DNA of 64,000 nt from Aggregatimonas sangjinii (GCF_005943945.1 NZ_CP040710.1:1251001-1315000); one strand, 5' to 3'. Shown: positions 36,546 through 46,312, counted from the stretch's first letter. Translations and numbers: made by a program. Notes: generated by a model from the sequence alone, not told the origin.

Positions 36546-37571
36546 ATGAGAATAGTGAAAGGAGTATGTGTAGGGTTAGGCTATTTTAGCCAGTTTCATT
36601 TAGAGGCTTGGCAGCGCCTGGAAAATGTAGAAATCATCGCTATATGCGATTCGGATATCAACAAGGCGGAGCTTGTTGCGAATACCCAGGGGATAAAATC
36701 ATTTTACTCGAATGCGGAAGAAATGCTTTCGCGTGAAAAACCAGACTTTTTGGATATCATAACGCCCCCTGAAACCCATCATGAGCTTTGCATGCTCGCC
36801 ATAAAGCATGGGATTCATATTATTTGCCAGAAACCAGTGGCCCCAGCCTTTGAAGAAGCTGAAAAAATTGCCATAGGTATTCAGAACTCGGATGTACGCA
36901 TGATGGTACATGAAAATTTTAGGTTTCAACCCTGGCATCGGGAAATCAAAGCATTATTGGACCGTAAAACAGTAGGTGAAAAACTGCATACCATCAACCT
37001 GCGTATGCGCATGGGAGATGGCTGGCAAGAGGATGCCTATATGAACAGGCAACCTTATTTCAGGGAAATGGAACGATTGCTTATGTACGAGACCGGAATT
37101 CATTTTATAGACGTTTTTCGCTTTTATAGTGGTGAAATCACCAAGGTCTACGCGCGTTTAAATCGCTTTAACGATAAGATCAAGGGAGAAGACTTTGCCT
37201 GGGTCCAGTTTGATTTTGCCAGTGGCACTCATGGGTTTATCGATGCGAACAGGTATAATGAAAGTAACTGCGAAAATCCACGATTGACTTTTGGAACGCT
37301 TTTGTTAGAGGGGGATAAAGGCAGCATACGTTTATATGAAGACGGAAAAATTACGGTACAGAAATTAGGACAGCAAGAAACGCCACATGCTTATTATTTT
37401 GAAGATCGTAACTTTTCGGGGGATTGTGTGTACTTTACTCAAAAGCATTTTATAAGTCAATTGGTGTCGGGAGAGCCCTTTGAAACTGCCATAGACGCGT
37501 ACCTACAAAACATTGGAATACTTGAAAAGGTATACGAATCGCATGAGAAAGGAATGCCTGTAAAATGTTGA
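36546..37571 (+). CDS. Cytoplasmic Gfo/Idh/MocA-family oxidoreductase
   Basis: 341 residues with no signal peptide. The Rossmann motif is GVCVGLGYFSQFH (G10, G12) and the catalytic-lysine motif reads CQKPVAP, with K96 and P97 kept but Gln in place of the common Glu. The C-terminal beta-sheet domain follows (WVQFDFASGTHGFIDANR). These NAD(P) enzymes oxidise or reduce sugars and inositols. It is the last gene of the sulfatase/acid-sugar operon and could generate or interconvert the acid-sugar precursor. Substrate unknown. Confidence 0.87.
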   Translation: MRIVKGVCVGLGYFSQFHLEAWQRLENVEIIAICDSDINKAELVANTQGIKSFYSNAEEMLSREKPDFLDIITPPETHHELCMLAIKHGIHIICQKPVAPAFEEAEKIAIGIQNSDVRMMVHENFRFQPWHREIKALLDRKTVGEKLHTINLRMRMGDGWQEDAYMNRQPYFREMERLLMYETGIHFIDVFRFYSGEITKVYARLNRFNDKIKGEDFAWVQFDFASGTHGFIDANRYNESNCENPRLTFGTLLLEGDKGSIRLYEDGKITVQKLGQQETPHAYYFEDRNFSGDCVYFTQKHFISQLVSGEPFETAIDAYLQNIGILEKVYESHEKGMPVKC

Positions 37572-37672
37572 GTTTTTAAGCTGAATTAAGCTTTTTAATT
37601 CTGTTCATTGTTGTTTGTAGTGGGTCAGTTGTTTTACTAGCTACCCTCTGTAGATATGTGTGTAAGTTATGC

Positions 37673-37707
37673 CACGGAGTTTCTCAGAGCAACACGGAGT
37701 TTCACAG
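37673..37707 (+). repeat. Two-copy tandem repeat, 20-bp period
   Basis: CACGGAGTTTCTCAG and CACGGAGTTTCACAG, one mismatch, 20 bp apart, in the gap between two converging operons. It resembles degenerate intergenic repeats of Bacteroidota. Confidence 0.5.
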
Positions 37708-37832
37708 CGAAAAAACATCTGAAAATAAATTGATGCATCCCTACAGTTATAATAAGTTCTTTTAACCCGCTCTATTCAACATAGAGCCATATCACTTTTA
37801 AAGGAGTATGTTTTAAAACGAGGCAAAACAAG

Positions 37833-39743
37833 TTATACCACTTTGATTTGACAAACAATTTCAGTAATTCCCTTGGTGAAAAATGCTTGTATGGGAACGG
37901 CCTCCATACCCGGTACCATATTGAATACGCGCTCTTTTTTAGTCTCTTTGATTGAGATCGGAACGTTGGCTTCCACGACTACCAATGCTGACTCTTTCTG
38001 AATTTCTATTCGGTTTTCCGCCGGCTGGGTTATTTTTTCCCCAGTTGGCGAAATAACAGGGAGTAGTAACGACGCTTCTTGCAGTACTGAAGTATTGCTC
38101 CGGAGGTTCGCCTTGACAATGGTCTTATCCTTTGAAAAATCGTATTGAAGTACATATTCTCCTTGTGGTAACCGTTCACCCTCCCTGTCCGTCAAATTCG
38201 TAGTCACTTCGAACTGAATGGTTTCCCCGTCATCTGCGAAGGCCACTTGTGCCTTTAAGTCAAACAAATTACTGAACCATTGCTGCTCTTTTGAAACCTC
38301 TATTCGTGGTGTCAACGGAATATCCTCTCCGTCAGCCTGTGGTTGTTGGTTGTTGACCTCGGCCAAAACATATTCCGCCATACTCGCTGTAAAAATAGGG
38401 CCGACCCGATTATGCCAAAGCACTGCCAATGCACCTCCGGTAGCCGCTTGGGAATATTTCTTTTTAAAAACGACGTCGTAAGAAGAAATGGTCGCTTTCC
38501 AATCGCCACGAGCGGCCAACCAAACATCGAGTTCTTGAAAATGCTTGACCCCATCAGCAATACTTCGCGGAAGTGGTTTTTCTTTGGAAAGTTCTGGTAA
38601 GCTAGCGGTATTGTCCAAAATGAACGCCAGTGATTTCGCATGGGCAAATGTGTGGTGTACACAGGGTTTTACACCATGCGATTCGTAGTGCAATCCTCCC
38701 GCTAACAAACCATTCACCGTGCAGCGCTGTAAAAGCTCCGTGTTTTTAATGGCAGCGGTGCCGAAGGCCGCATTTCGGTTCGCCATTAATGCGAATGCAG
38801 GTTGACAGCCGTCGGTAGTTCGACTGCCCCAATAACTCCACTTGTTTTGACGTGTGCCCCAACTATTGTCCCAGGCGCCGTCGGGAAGCATAAATTCCAA
38901 ATGCCCTTCTAAGGATTTCGTCAATAATTGCAATAACTCCTCGTCTTTTTCCAAAATGGCATACTGTACCAGACCATTTAATGTCTCTTCTACATTATAG
39001 CCCAAATCAACGGGCAATAGCCCTTTTGCGCTTGGCACGTCCGCAGGTTTGTTTTCCCCAAAAAGGAGTTTATTGGGCGATGTTAACCAATTGGGCACTT
39101 TCTTTGCCAAGGTCTTGCTATGGGAGATATAGGCTTCGTTTTCGAAAAACCTTCCCAAGAAATTCAAGGCATAAACGGCGGTAAAGGCATAGTTGATATG
39201 GCTGTAGTCGATGGTAAAATTCTTGTGAATAAACTCCGCAGCGCGTTTCAAACGCTGTGTCCATTTTTCCTTGATTTCTGCGGTTAGCACATGGCCATGG
39301 TGGTGCAGGGCCTCCCCAAGGGCGATGGCTCCGAAGACGGTAATCCCCTTCCATGATTTCGGGTCTGGAATCACCGTCCAACTTCCATCGGGCATTGATA
39401 CATTCTCCGACCATTTCATCACATTTATGGCCGCGTCCATATATTTTCGTTCGCCGGTAACATCCGCCATATACAGGAAGGGATAGACCGCATCCATACA
39501 CCTGCCGTGTATTTTATCGCAAGCTGGGCAGTGCAGCGCGCCATGAACTTTTAAGTCATCGGGCTTATTGGTCTGTACGGCGATCATTCCATCGCACCAC
39601 TCTTTGAGGAGGGCGGCGACCTGTTTCTCGTATGCGGTAAGAACCTGACTCTTATTTTTTGTTTTGGATGAACAACCGTACAAGGGAAAACCCAGAGCGA
39701 TACTGGCCGCAGCCGATAACTGAACAAAACTTCTTCTTTTCAT
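37833..39743 (-). CDS. Tat/lipoprotein-signal enzyme candidate, probable alpha/alpha toroid, unassigned
   Basis: 636 residues. The signal MKRRSFVQLSAAASIALGFP then LYGC combines a twin-arginine start with a lipobox. The first two-thirds look like an alpha/alpha toroid: repeated helix pairs with Trp/His-rich loops (DYSHINYAFTAVYALNFLGR, DGAWDNSWGTRQNKWSYWG, HHTFAHAKSLAFILD). The last 200 residues look like a beta-sandwich. A striking early segment reads HCPACDKIHGRCMDAVYPF (C-P-x-C...H...C), which could bind a metal. The overall plan fits polysaccharide lyases or six-hairpin glycosidases, and I cannot place it in a family. Last gene of the minus-strand enzyme operon, 176 bp after its neighbour. 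Confidence 0.6.
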   Translation of the reverse strand: MKRRSFVQLSAAASIALGFPLYGCSSKTKNKSQVLTAYEKQVAALLKEWCDGMIAVQTNKPDDLKVHGALHCPACDKIHGRCMDAVYPFLYMADVTGERKYMDAAINVMKWSENVSMPDGSWTVIPDPKSWKGITVFGAIALGEALHHHGHVLTAEIKEKWTQRLKRAAEFIHKNFTIDYSHINYAFTAVYALNFLGRFFENEAYISHSKTLAKKVPNWLTSPNKLLFGENKPADVPSAKGLLPVDLGYNVEETLNGLVQYAILEKDEELLQLLTKSLEGHLEFMLPDGAWDNSWGTRQNKWSYWGSRTTDGCQPAFALMANRNAAFGTAAIKNTELLQRCTVNGLLAGGLHYESHGVKPCVHHTFAHAKSLAFILDNTASLPELSKEKPLPRSIADGVKHFQELDVWLAARGDWKATISSYDVVFKKKYSQAATGGALAVLWHNRVGPIFTASMAEYVLAEVNNQQPQADGEDIPLTPRIEVSKEQQWFSNLFDLKAQVAFADDGETIQFEVTTNLTDREGERLPQGEYVLQYDFSKDKTIVKANLRSNTSVLQEASLLLPVISPTGEKITQPAENRIEIQKESALVVVEANVPISIKETKKERVFNMVPGMEAVPIQAFFTKGITEIVCQIKVV

Positions 39744-39919
39744 ATTTTGCTATTTACGTTCGACCAATGATCTTACCTATTCCAATTCTGCTTCTACTTC
39801 TTCTTGTATAATTGCCTCATGGAATAGATTACTGTTTACCCGATATCCCATATACTTACTTTCCACCCAAAAAAACTAATTCATAAATTAACGCATTGAC
39901 AATTTTGGTACGAGCCATC

Positions 39920-42106
39920 TTAATGCAGTTTTTCATTGGCAATTTCAATGTCTTCGGCCACCCATTCGGTAATTTGCTTCCAATCTACGTGGCCAACACG
40001 GTTGGTCCAAAGTGGATTTGTATTCCGTTGTAAGGCCTGAGCAGTGTATTCTTTCCAGAAATCGAACGCCGTGGTCAGTTCATCCACCGCCTTTTTTTGT
40101 TCAGCGGTGTCCTTAGTTTCCCGATACAGGGCCAAATAGGTAGATCCAGCGATTTTATGGGCATAGTACTTCCCTAAATAAGATACCGTTTTAATATCGT
40201 TCAGGGTATGTGCCAGTTCTTTGCTAGTACCTTCGGTCAGTGTTTCCAATTCCTTTAAGGCACCATCGGAAAGTTCATGTAGTTTTAGGGAAACTTGTAA
40301 GGGTGTGGTCAGCGTTGTAGTGCTGTCCGATATCATCATTTGCACATAATCTGGAATGGTCTGGTTGCCCGATTTTGGGTGTATACCCAAAGAAATAAAT
40401 CGATTGACGTCATTGAATCCAGTTTCGTTCTCGGCTGGCTTAGGGTGACTTAAACAGCCCTCTATATACCATTGAAAATCCAATCTTCCCCAATGGAATC
40501 CAGTAGTTACGGGATAGACCATAGAGGCCTGTTGCCATGCGCTTTGCAGTTTTTCGGCATCGGTATTCGGAAAACGGTCGGCGAGTAGTGCCTTAAAACG
40601 CTCGTTATTAATTTCGGGATTGTAGCTTAACCTGCCCCATAAAAGCCATTGGTACCAATGCTTTTTAATCTCCAGTTCTCCTGATAGTTCAGAATCCTTG
40701 GTCAGAAAATCACGACCCCAGATCCATTGGTCCGAACCAAAATAGATGCCCTTCGCCACCTCATGTGGCATATTGCCGATAAATTCACGAACGAAATCCG
40801 GAGCGCCCCAGCGGAAATAATACGTATCATCATTACGAAGGCCCCAGATTGTTTTCATTCCTTGAATATCCTCGATAAAATTGTCCTGCTCGTGATAAGG
40901 TTGCTCCGTGGCGCTATAAATGTGGGCCTTGGCATACTTGAAGCAATATAGGAATTCTACATTTTTTGTATCGATTACCGGTTTGAACTTTTCTGCGATT
41001 TCCTTGGCACCTGTTTGGTGTTGTCTATGGATAAAAGTAAACTGGCGGTCGGGCATCTCCTTGGCGGCATCCAAAATACCCTGCGCATAGGTGTCGTAGG
41101 CCCAGTTTTCACGTTCCGCGGCACTTGTACGCTTCCCGTCGATTTTCATATTTTCCCCTGTGGTCAGACCAATACCTACCAAATCGGGATAGGTAACGAA
41201 TAGCTGCTTTATACTTTTCCTATAATAGTCTTTGGTAACTTCATTGTCCATTTCATCAGTAATCCCGTATTTACCCTCGGTGCCATAATCAAAGATGTTC
41301 CAGGTGATGAGGTGAAAATCGATGTTCCGCTGTTTGCCATACGCCATGACGCTTTTCCAGAAATCGATTTTCTCATCAATGGTGATTTTTTTGACTGTTT
41401 CGGTACTGTCAAGGATATGTGCATCGCCCATACCTATCCCATTGAGATTGTACAATTCCTTCCATTCGCCGGTCGAACGTTTTATATCATCCAAGGCGAT
41501 ATCCTCATATCCGGGCACTTTCACCAAAGAAGGAAAAGGGTGCAGGCTCCAAAGCGAAATATAATTGTACCGGTAGCGCGCCATGGTATCGATATATTCC
41601 TTCCAAAAATCAATGTCCCACATTATGGGAATATTGTTTTGGCCCGCATCGCTGGCATCGGAATAGCTCGGGGTACGCACATCCAGGGGAATATTGAACT
41701 TGGGGCCGCGCATCTCCATATACGGATTTTGTAGGGTAGGTTTGACGTTTTTAATTCCATACAATCGGATTTGTTCGGCAAGTTCCAATCCACCGTACAT
41801 CAAACCTTCCAAATCGATTCCTGAAACCTGTATCTGTTCCTGCGAAGATGCTATTTCGAAACCCTCATGTCGAATCGTGTCCGATTCTATGATGGATAGG
41901 GCAATTGTCGCTCCCGGGTCATCGGATTTTTTCAATGTAACTCCTCTGGAAGCAAGAGCTTGATCTAATTCATCGACCGCAAATTCGATTTCAGGATTTG
42001 TTATAGGGGCGAAGATGGAAACTTCCGTTGTTTTGTGAGAACAGCTTACGATCGTAAGCAGTAGCAGAAAAAGATAAACAAGTCGATTTGGTGGGTGAGA
42101 TTTCAT
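39920..42106 (-). CDS. GH67-like alpha-glucuronidase-related lipoprotein
   Basis: 728 residues, lipobox TIVSC. Residues about 30-130 match the small N-terminal domain shared by GH67 and GH20 enzymes (EIEFAVDELDQALASRGV; GIDLEGLMYGGLELAEQI). A TIM-barrel-like region follows with NIPLDVRTPSYSDASDAG, YNYISLWSLHPFPSLVKV and LVGIGLTTGENM, the last likely carrying an active-site Glu. A helical C-terminal part ends the protein. The family is known to me from Bacteroidota PULs without a secure activity. Removing glucuronate-type side groups would fit the uronic-acid theme, but that is inference. Confidence 0.62.
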   Translation of the reverse strand: MKSHPPNRLVYLFLLLLTIVSCSHKTTEVSIFAPITNPEIEFAVDELDQALASRGVTLKKSDDPGATIALSIIESDTIRHEGFEIASSQEQIQVSGIDLEGLMYGGLELAEQIRLYGIKNVKPTLQNPYMEMRGPKFNIPLDVRTPSYSDASDAGQNNIPIMWDIDFWKEYIDTMARYRYNYISLWSLHPFPSLVKVPGYEDIALDDIKRSTGEWKELYNLNGIGMGDAHILDSTETVKKITIDEKIDFWKSVMAYGKQRNIDFHLITWNIFDYGTEGKYGITDEMDNEVTKDYYRKSIKQLFVTYPDLVGIGLTTGENMKIDGKRTSAAERENWAYDTYAQGILDAAKEMPDRQFTFIHRQHQTGAKEIAEKFKPVIDTKNVEFLYCFKYAKAHIYSATEQPYHEQDNFIEDIQGMKTIWGLRNDDTYYFRWGAPDFVREFIGNMPHEVAKGIYFGSDQWIWGRDFLTKDSELSGELEIKKHWYQWLLWGRLSYNPEINNERFKALLADRFPNTDAEKLQSAWQQASMVYPVTTGFHWGRLDFQWYIEGCLSHPKPAENETGFNDVNRFISLGIHPKSGNQTIPDYVQMMISDSTTTLTTPLQVSLKLHELSDGALKELETLTEGTSKELAHTLNDIKTVSYLGKYYAHKIAGSTYLALYRETKDTAEQKKAVDELTTAFDFWKEYTAQALQRNTNPLWTNRVGHVDWKQITEWVAEDIEIANEKLH

Positions 42107-42166
42107 CTTTCTCTGTCTTTTTTTTAAAGTTATTCCCCCGATGCTTCTACCGTGGGGACACTAGAT

Positions 42167-42481
42167 TTATTTCATGTAAAAGACTTCTTCCAAAGGAATG
42201 GAAACCGGGGAATTATCCGGATTGACTTCCATGATGTCGGCCATATAGTCCCACCATTTCTGTACAATGGGATTGTCAGCCAAATCTTGCGACCCTCCAG
42301 TACCATCTACCTTTTGAAAAGCGAATAGGTTATGGGTTTTCTCATCTAGAAAAATTGCGTATTCGCTGATACCCGAATCCGTCAACAGGCTTTTTAGTTC
42401 AGGCCAAATTTCGTTATGCCTTTTTATATATTCCTGTTTCACTCCGGGTTTCAATTTCATTTTAAAAGCAAGCCGTTGCAT
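42167..42481 (-). CDS. rhaM: L-rhamnose mutarotase
   Basis: 104 residues, the exact family size. The catalytic His22 stands in YIKRHNEIWPEL, and the later WWDYMADIMEVNPDNSPVS and ending EVFYMK match RhaM closely. It interconverts alpha and beta anomers of L-rhamnose in the cytoplasm so that isomerase or dehydrogenase can use it. It is 60 bp upstream of the GH67-like gene in the operon and is the firmest single clue that the imported sugar includes L-rhamnose. No rhaA, rhaB or rhaD lies in the window. Confidence 0.95.
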   Translation of the reverse strand: MQRLAFKMKLKPGVKQEYIKRHNEIWPELKSLLTDSGISEYAIFLDEKTHNLFAFQKVDGTGGSQDLADNPIVQKWWDYMADIMEVNPDNSPVSIPLEEVFYMK

Positions 42482-42520
42482 GTGAATTGTATTCTTTAAT
42501 TAATGTTACTGCTAATTCAA

Positions 42521-43840
42521 TCAGCTGTATTTCCTGTTTTTACGTTTGCGCATTTTGTTGGCTTCACGATCTCCTTTGAACTTTTCCTTGACCGGATTCC
42601 ATTGTAATGGTCTTCCCAATTCGTAGGCGATGTTGGCTACATTGCACACACTGGCCGAGCGATGTCCGATTTCTACATCGCAAATGGGTTGGTTTCTTGA
42701 CTTGATGGCATCGAGCCAATTCTGATAGTGGTTGTTTTGGTCTTTGAACATGTCTTTCGAATCGCCGCCATTCGGTAAGAGTATGGTACCTGGAGTCGTT
42801 TCTAGAAATCTTCTGCTGACATCCAATGTACCTTCGCTACCAATAAAACGAACGGCCCACCCACGCCCAAAATCCTCATGGACCATTTCAATGCCGTTGG
42901 CGTAGAACATCTGTAAGCCTCGAACCGCATTACGGTCTTTTGGGGGAATAAATTGAACCGGTCCGGTATGGTCCATTCCCAGACACCATTGTGCGATATC
43001 GAACATATGGGCGCCCCAATCGGCAAGAATACCGCCACCGGTCTCTTTAAAATCACGCCAATCGGGATATTTGTCGACCACTTTCGGAGCTATGGTATGG
43101 TGGTAGGTCAATAACTTGGTGGGACCACACCATAGATTCCAATCAACACCCTCCGGTGTGGGTTCGGCCGGAAGATCATAGGCTCGGGCCGGATCGCCTA
43201 CATTGACCAGCACTTTGGTAATTTTACCAAGATTTCCCGAACTGACGATTTCCTGTGCTCTTTTAAAACGGTCCCAAGAACGTTGCATGCTTCCGACCTG
43301 AAGAACACGTTTATTTTTTTCAACCGCATCTACCATCGCGCGCCCCTCATGAATGGTATTGGTCATCGGTTTTTCACAATAAACGTCCTTTCCGGCATTC
43401 ATGGCATCAATGGCCTGTATGGCGTGCCAATGGTCGGGAGTAGCGATGACAACGGCATCGATTCCTTGTTGATTTAGCAATTCCCGATAATCAAGATAAG
43501 TAGTAACTCCGTTGTAGGCGGACATATTCCGCTTTTCGGCATAATAGCCTTCAACCACACCTTTGAACCATTCCTGTTTCGCGCCCCAAACATCACTACC
43601 GGCAACAATTTGTGCCTGGGTATTGGTTGTAAATTTATTGGCAAGTATACCACCCTGTTTTCCCAGACCGATATAACCAAGGTTGATCCTATCGCTAGGT
43701 GCCGTAAAACCTTTTCCTAAAACATGGCGGGGAACAATGGCAAATAGGCCTAAGGCCAGACTACTATTGCGTAAAAATTTCCTTCTGGCATTTTCGCTCC
43801 TATCCATCAATACTTCATCTTCCTTTTCTATCGTTTTCAT
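42521..43840 (-). CDS. Tat-exported Gfo/Idh/MocA-family oxidoreductase
   Basis: 439 residues; a start at 43807 would trim eleven residues before the twin-arginine signal (ARRKFLRNSSLALGLFAIVP). The Rossmann motif is LGYIGLGKQGG, the lysine motif VYCEKPMTN, and the second domain includes GGGILADWGAHMFDIAQW. Tat export fits a protein that leaves with its NAD bound. This class includes GH109-like NAD-dependent glycosidases and periplasmic sugar oxidoreductases; the choice cannot be made from sequence alone. It sits in the rhamnosidase/lyase operon next to rhaM. Confidence 0.87.
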   Translation of the reverse strand: MKTIEKEDEVLMDRSENARRKFLRNSSLALGLFAIVPRHVLGKGFTAPSDRINLGYIGLGKQGGILANKFTTNTQAQIVAGSDVWGAKQEWFKGVVEGYYAEKRNMSAYNGVTTYLDYRELLNQQGIDAVVIATPDHWHAIQAIDAMNAGKDVYCEKPMTNTIHEGRAMVDAVEKNKRVLQVGSMQRSWDRFKRAQEIVSSGNLGKITKVLVNVGDPARAYDLPAEPTPEGVDWNLWCGPTKLLTYHHTIAPKVVDKYPDWRDFKETGGGILADWGAHMFDIAQWCLGMDHTGPVQFIPPKDRNAVRGLQMFYANGIEMVHEDFGRGWAVRFIGSEGTLDVSRRFLETTPGTILLPNGGDSKDMFKDQNNHYQNWLDAIKSRNQPICDVEIGHRSASVCNVANIAYELGRPLQWNPVKEKFKGDREANKMRKRKNRKYS

Positions 43841-43871
43841 AAGCTGCTATTTTTCAGGGGTAGTTTCTTAA

Positions 43872-45152
43872 TCAAGGGTTACAGGGATACAGTAATTTTT
43901 GAATGTTCGTGGTATCGGTGCTATCCGCCTCGAGTTCACAATAGGCCTCGATTTGCAACATGCTTCCGGCGGTTACGAACATTCGCCTTAACCGTTCAAG
44001 GGCATTTTCCATACTGCCCAATTGCTGATACGGCCAAATAGTTTCCTCATTTAAGAAAGGAGCCAAATACGCATAAGCTTTTTGTATATCGCCTGTGGGA
44101 GACTCATAATTCCATAAATCGACCTCGACCCCCTTTTTTCTGCCCAAGAAAGCCAATTTCGTAAGACCTGATAGATTGAGAATACTGTAAGTTAGGGCTT
44201 TGGTGCGTTTTAGTTCGTCAGGTTGGCTTCCGTCCGGTTCTATTTGAGCGCTAATTCGATTTTCAATAACGGTCTCCAGCACGGCTTTTGCTTCCGCAGT
44301 TTTGTCGAAAAACAACAATAGCGAAACTTCTTGAATATCGTATAAGGTGCCATGGTTGTTCTTGCGTGTTTTTTCGAACAAGCCGAGCTCACTGGTTTGA
44401 AGCCAATCGAGGTAGTCGCCCAGCCATTTCCGCAACGGTACACCCAATGACGAATCCAACTGATTTTCCAATTCCAATATTTCGATAGCGGTAATGATAT
44501 TGGAGATGCCAGCAAATTCTATTACCCCGAAACCTCTACCCTCACTTGATCCCGGTACACCTTGTGCATAGTTGAGGTTGGGGTTCATACGGGTCGCTTC
44601 GTCTACGAACCAGACGCTTAAAAGTTCTTTTACCTTTTCCACATACCTATTATCGTCTGAGAAAAAATAGGCTAGGGAGAGTGTCTTGACATTGCCGATC
44701 ATCTTATCCTTTGCCGGCTCGTCTACATTGTTACCTCTTGTCAACGGATTTATTTCGCCGTCTCTACGAATCCATGGTAGTCCATCCGCTTTATCGGGGT
44801 CTGGCCACCAATACGGTGCGAGGCTTAGATAGTCGTGTTTATTACCGCTGGGGGCAGTTTGGGTTTTTTGCATAACCGAGAACGGACCCTCGTTCAAGGC
44901 CTTATCCGCATCGCGAATCAATTTTTCGTAAGCTGCCCGATACACCTCCGAATTGCCATCGATATCCGATTTGACTTCAGAGAGTTTTTCAAAATCGTAG
45001 ACGGTAAATGTATTGCTTATAAGTATATTTTCACTTTCTATGGTAACATCAGGTTCCTCCATAGTGGTGAGGTCCTGCGATTCCTGTGCACCGCATTGCA
45101 GGTTTAGGCCTATGATATAGCCAAAGCAAACTATTTTGAGCAAGTCAATCAT
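43872..45152 (-). CDS. Alginate-lyase-fold polysaccharide lyase (PL38-like)
   Basis: 426 residues with a signal peptide and probable lipidation at NLQC. The alginate-lyase domain (PF05426 type, alpha/alpha barrel) shows LAPYWWPDPDK near residue 115, KNNHGTLYDIQ near 265 with the Asn-His-Tyr set used in beta-elimination, and DGSQPDELKRTKALTYSI. These blocks resemble PL38, some of whose members act on glucuronan; this is my assignment by motif. In this operon it would cut a glucuronate- or iduronate-containing backbone, leaving unsaturated ends for the GH105 enzyme encoded directly downstream's neighbour pair. 10 bp separate it from the GH105 gene. Confidence 0.82.
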   Translation of the reverse strand: MIDLLKIVCFGYIIGLNLQCGAQESQDLTTMEEPDVTIESENILISNTFTVYDFEKLSEVKSDIDGNSEVYRAAYEKLIRDADKALNEGPFSVMQKTQTAPSGNKHDYLSLAPYWWPDPDKADGLPWIRRDGEINPLTRGNNVDEPAKDKMIGNVKTLSLAYFFSDDNRYVEKVKELLSVWFVDEATRMNPNLNYAQGVPGSSEGRGFGVIEFAGISNIITAIEILELENQLDSSLGVPLRKWLGDYLDWLQTSELGLFEKTRKNNHGTLYDIQEVSLLLFFDKTAEAKAVLETVIENRISAQIEPDGSQPDELKRTKALTYSILNLSGLTKLAFLGRKKGVEVDLWNYESPTGDIQKAYAYLAPFLNEETIWPYQQLGSMENALERLRRMFVTAGSMLQIEAYCELEADSTDTTNIQKLLYPCNP

Positions 45153-45162
45153 TTTCTTTCGT

Positions 45163-46287
45163 TTATTTCATTCTTAAGACTTCACTGCCTGCCAACAAAA
45201 AAGCACCAGTTCCAAAATTCTGCCAGCTGTCAACAGAGGCCGGTTGCGGGTCGGCACCAATATTCTGCACCCAACCCACCATACCATTTTCATGTTGACA
45301 GGCCATTAAAGCCGACCATGCTTTGGTAATCGCCGGTGTATATTCGGCCTTATCTAAAAGGCCATTGTTTACACCCCATGCCAGTGCAAAGGTGTAAAAT
45401 CCGCTACCGCTCACTTCGCCATGGTCAAAGGACTCCGGTGAAAGTAAGCTTGTGCGCCATAAGCCGTCCTCTGGTTGTAGTTCCTTAATTCTTTTAGCCA
45501 TTTCTTTGTATAGGTCAACATAGAATTTACGATGTTTGTAATCTTCTGGCATATCGTTTAGAATAAGTGCCAACCCACCTAAGACCCATCCATTGCCACG
45601 GGACCAAAATATTTTTTTGCCATTTTCTTCTTTTAAGTCTTTTTCGTTTACGCCCCATTGGTAATTCATATCACGGGCAAAAAGACGTTCCTCTTTATCA
45701 TACAGAAGGTTGTAGGTCTCCATGTAATAGTCGTGCATAGCGTCTAAGTACTTCATGTCGCCAGTGTGCTTGGCATAGAGTGTTATCACGGGCGGAGCCA
45801 TGAATAGCGCATCGCACCACCACCAAAGTATTTTTTTGAATTTTTGCTTGTCCGTACCTTCTTTCCAAGGGTTGGGTTCAAAGAGGTGCGCGTTCAAAAA
45901 CGTCGTGGTTGGCTTTAGGTCCACATAGTTTTTACGGGTATCGTTCAATTCCAAATAGAGATATCCGTAGGAAACGGTAACATCATCGGCATGGTAGAAG
46001 CGGTCGTGCGTATTCCAATTATTTCGGTACCCTAGATTTTTAAGAGCGGCCAGAAAAATCTGGTTTTTGGTAGCGTCATACGCCCGCGTAATTCCGATTT
46101 GGTAGGCACCATTTGTCCAATCAGTAGGGGAGACCGCGAATATGGGATGGTCTTCTTGCCACTCCATAGCACGGATCATCGCTTTTTCGATTTCGGAATT
46201 ATTCGCCATTTGTTGCGCGTTGCCTATTGATGCGCCCAAAATACAAAGGAGCATAAGGCAGGTTTTAAAGGGATTTATTTTTTTCAT
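45163..46287 (-). CDS. GH105/GH88-type unsaturated glucuronyl/rhamnogalacturonyl hydrolase
   Basis: Start moved to 46287 ([18 protein letters not shown]), which gives a signal peptide and removes a 90-bp overlap with the upstream lyase gene. 374 residues. Family landmarks: [31 protein letters not shown] with the catalytic Asp, [17 protein letters not shown] and [17 protein letters not shown]. The enzyme hydrates and releases the 4,5-unsaturated uronic acid that lyases leave at the non-reducing end. It stands between two lyase genes, which supports that role. Confidence 0.92.
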   Translation of the reverse strand: MKKINPFKTCLMLLCILGASIGNAQQMANNSEIEKAMIRAMEWQEDHPIFAVSPTDWTNGAYQIGITRAYDATKNQIFLAALKNLGYRNNWNTHDRFYHADDVTVSYGYLYLELNDTRKNYVDLKPTTTFLNAHLFEPNPWKEGTDKQKFKKILWWWCDALFMAPPVITLYAKHTGDMKYLDAMHDYYMETYNLLYDKEERLFARDMNYQWGVNEKDLKEENGKKIFWSRGNGWVLGGLALILNDMPEDYKHRKFYVDLYKEMAKRIKELQPEDGLWRTSLLSPESFDHGEVSGSGFYTFALAWGVNNGLLDKAEYTPAITKAWSALMACQHENGMVGWVQNIGADPQPASVDSWQNFGTGAFLLAGSEVLRMK

Positions 46288-46312
46288 TCGTAATGGCTTA
46301 TTATTGGGTTCA

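Noticed and set aside
37572-37640. AT-rich inverted repeat AATTAA-GCTTT-TTAATT as a terminator after the acid-sugar operon
   Set aside because: The stem is only six A-T pairs and lacks a following T-run, too weak to call.
37673-37707. Short tandem repeat considered as a CRISPR fragment
   Set aside because: Only two 15-bp copies with a 5-bp gap, no spacer-sized intervals and no cas genes.
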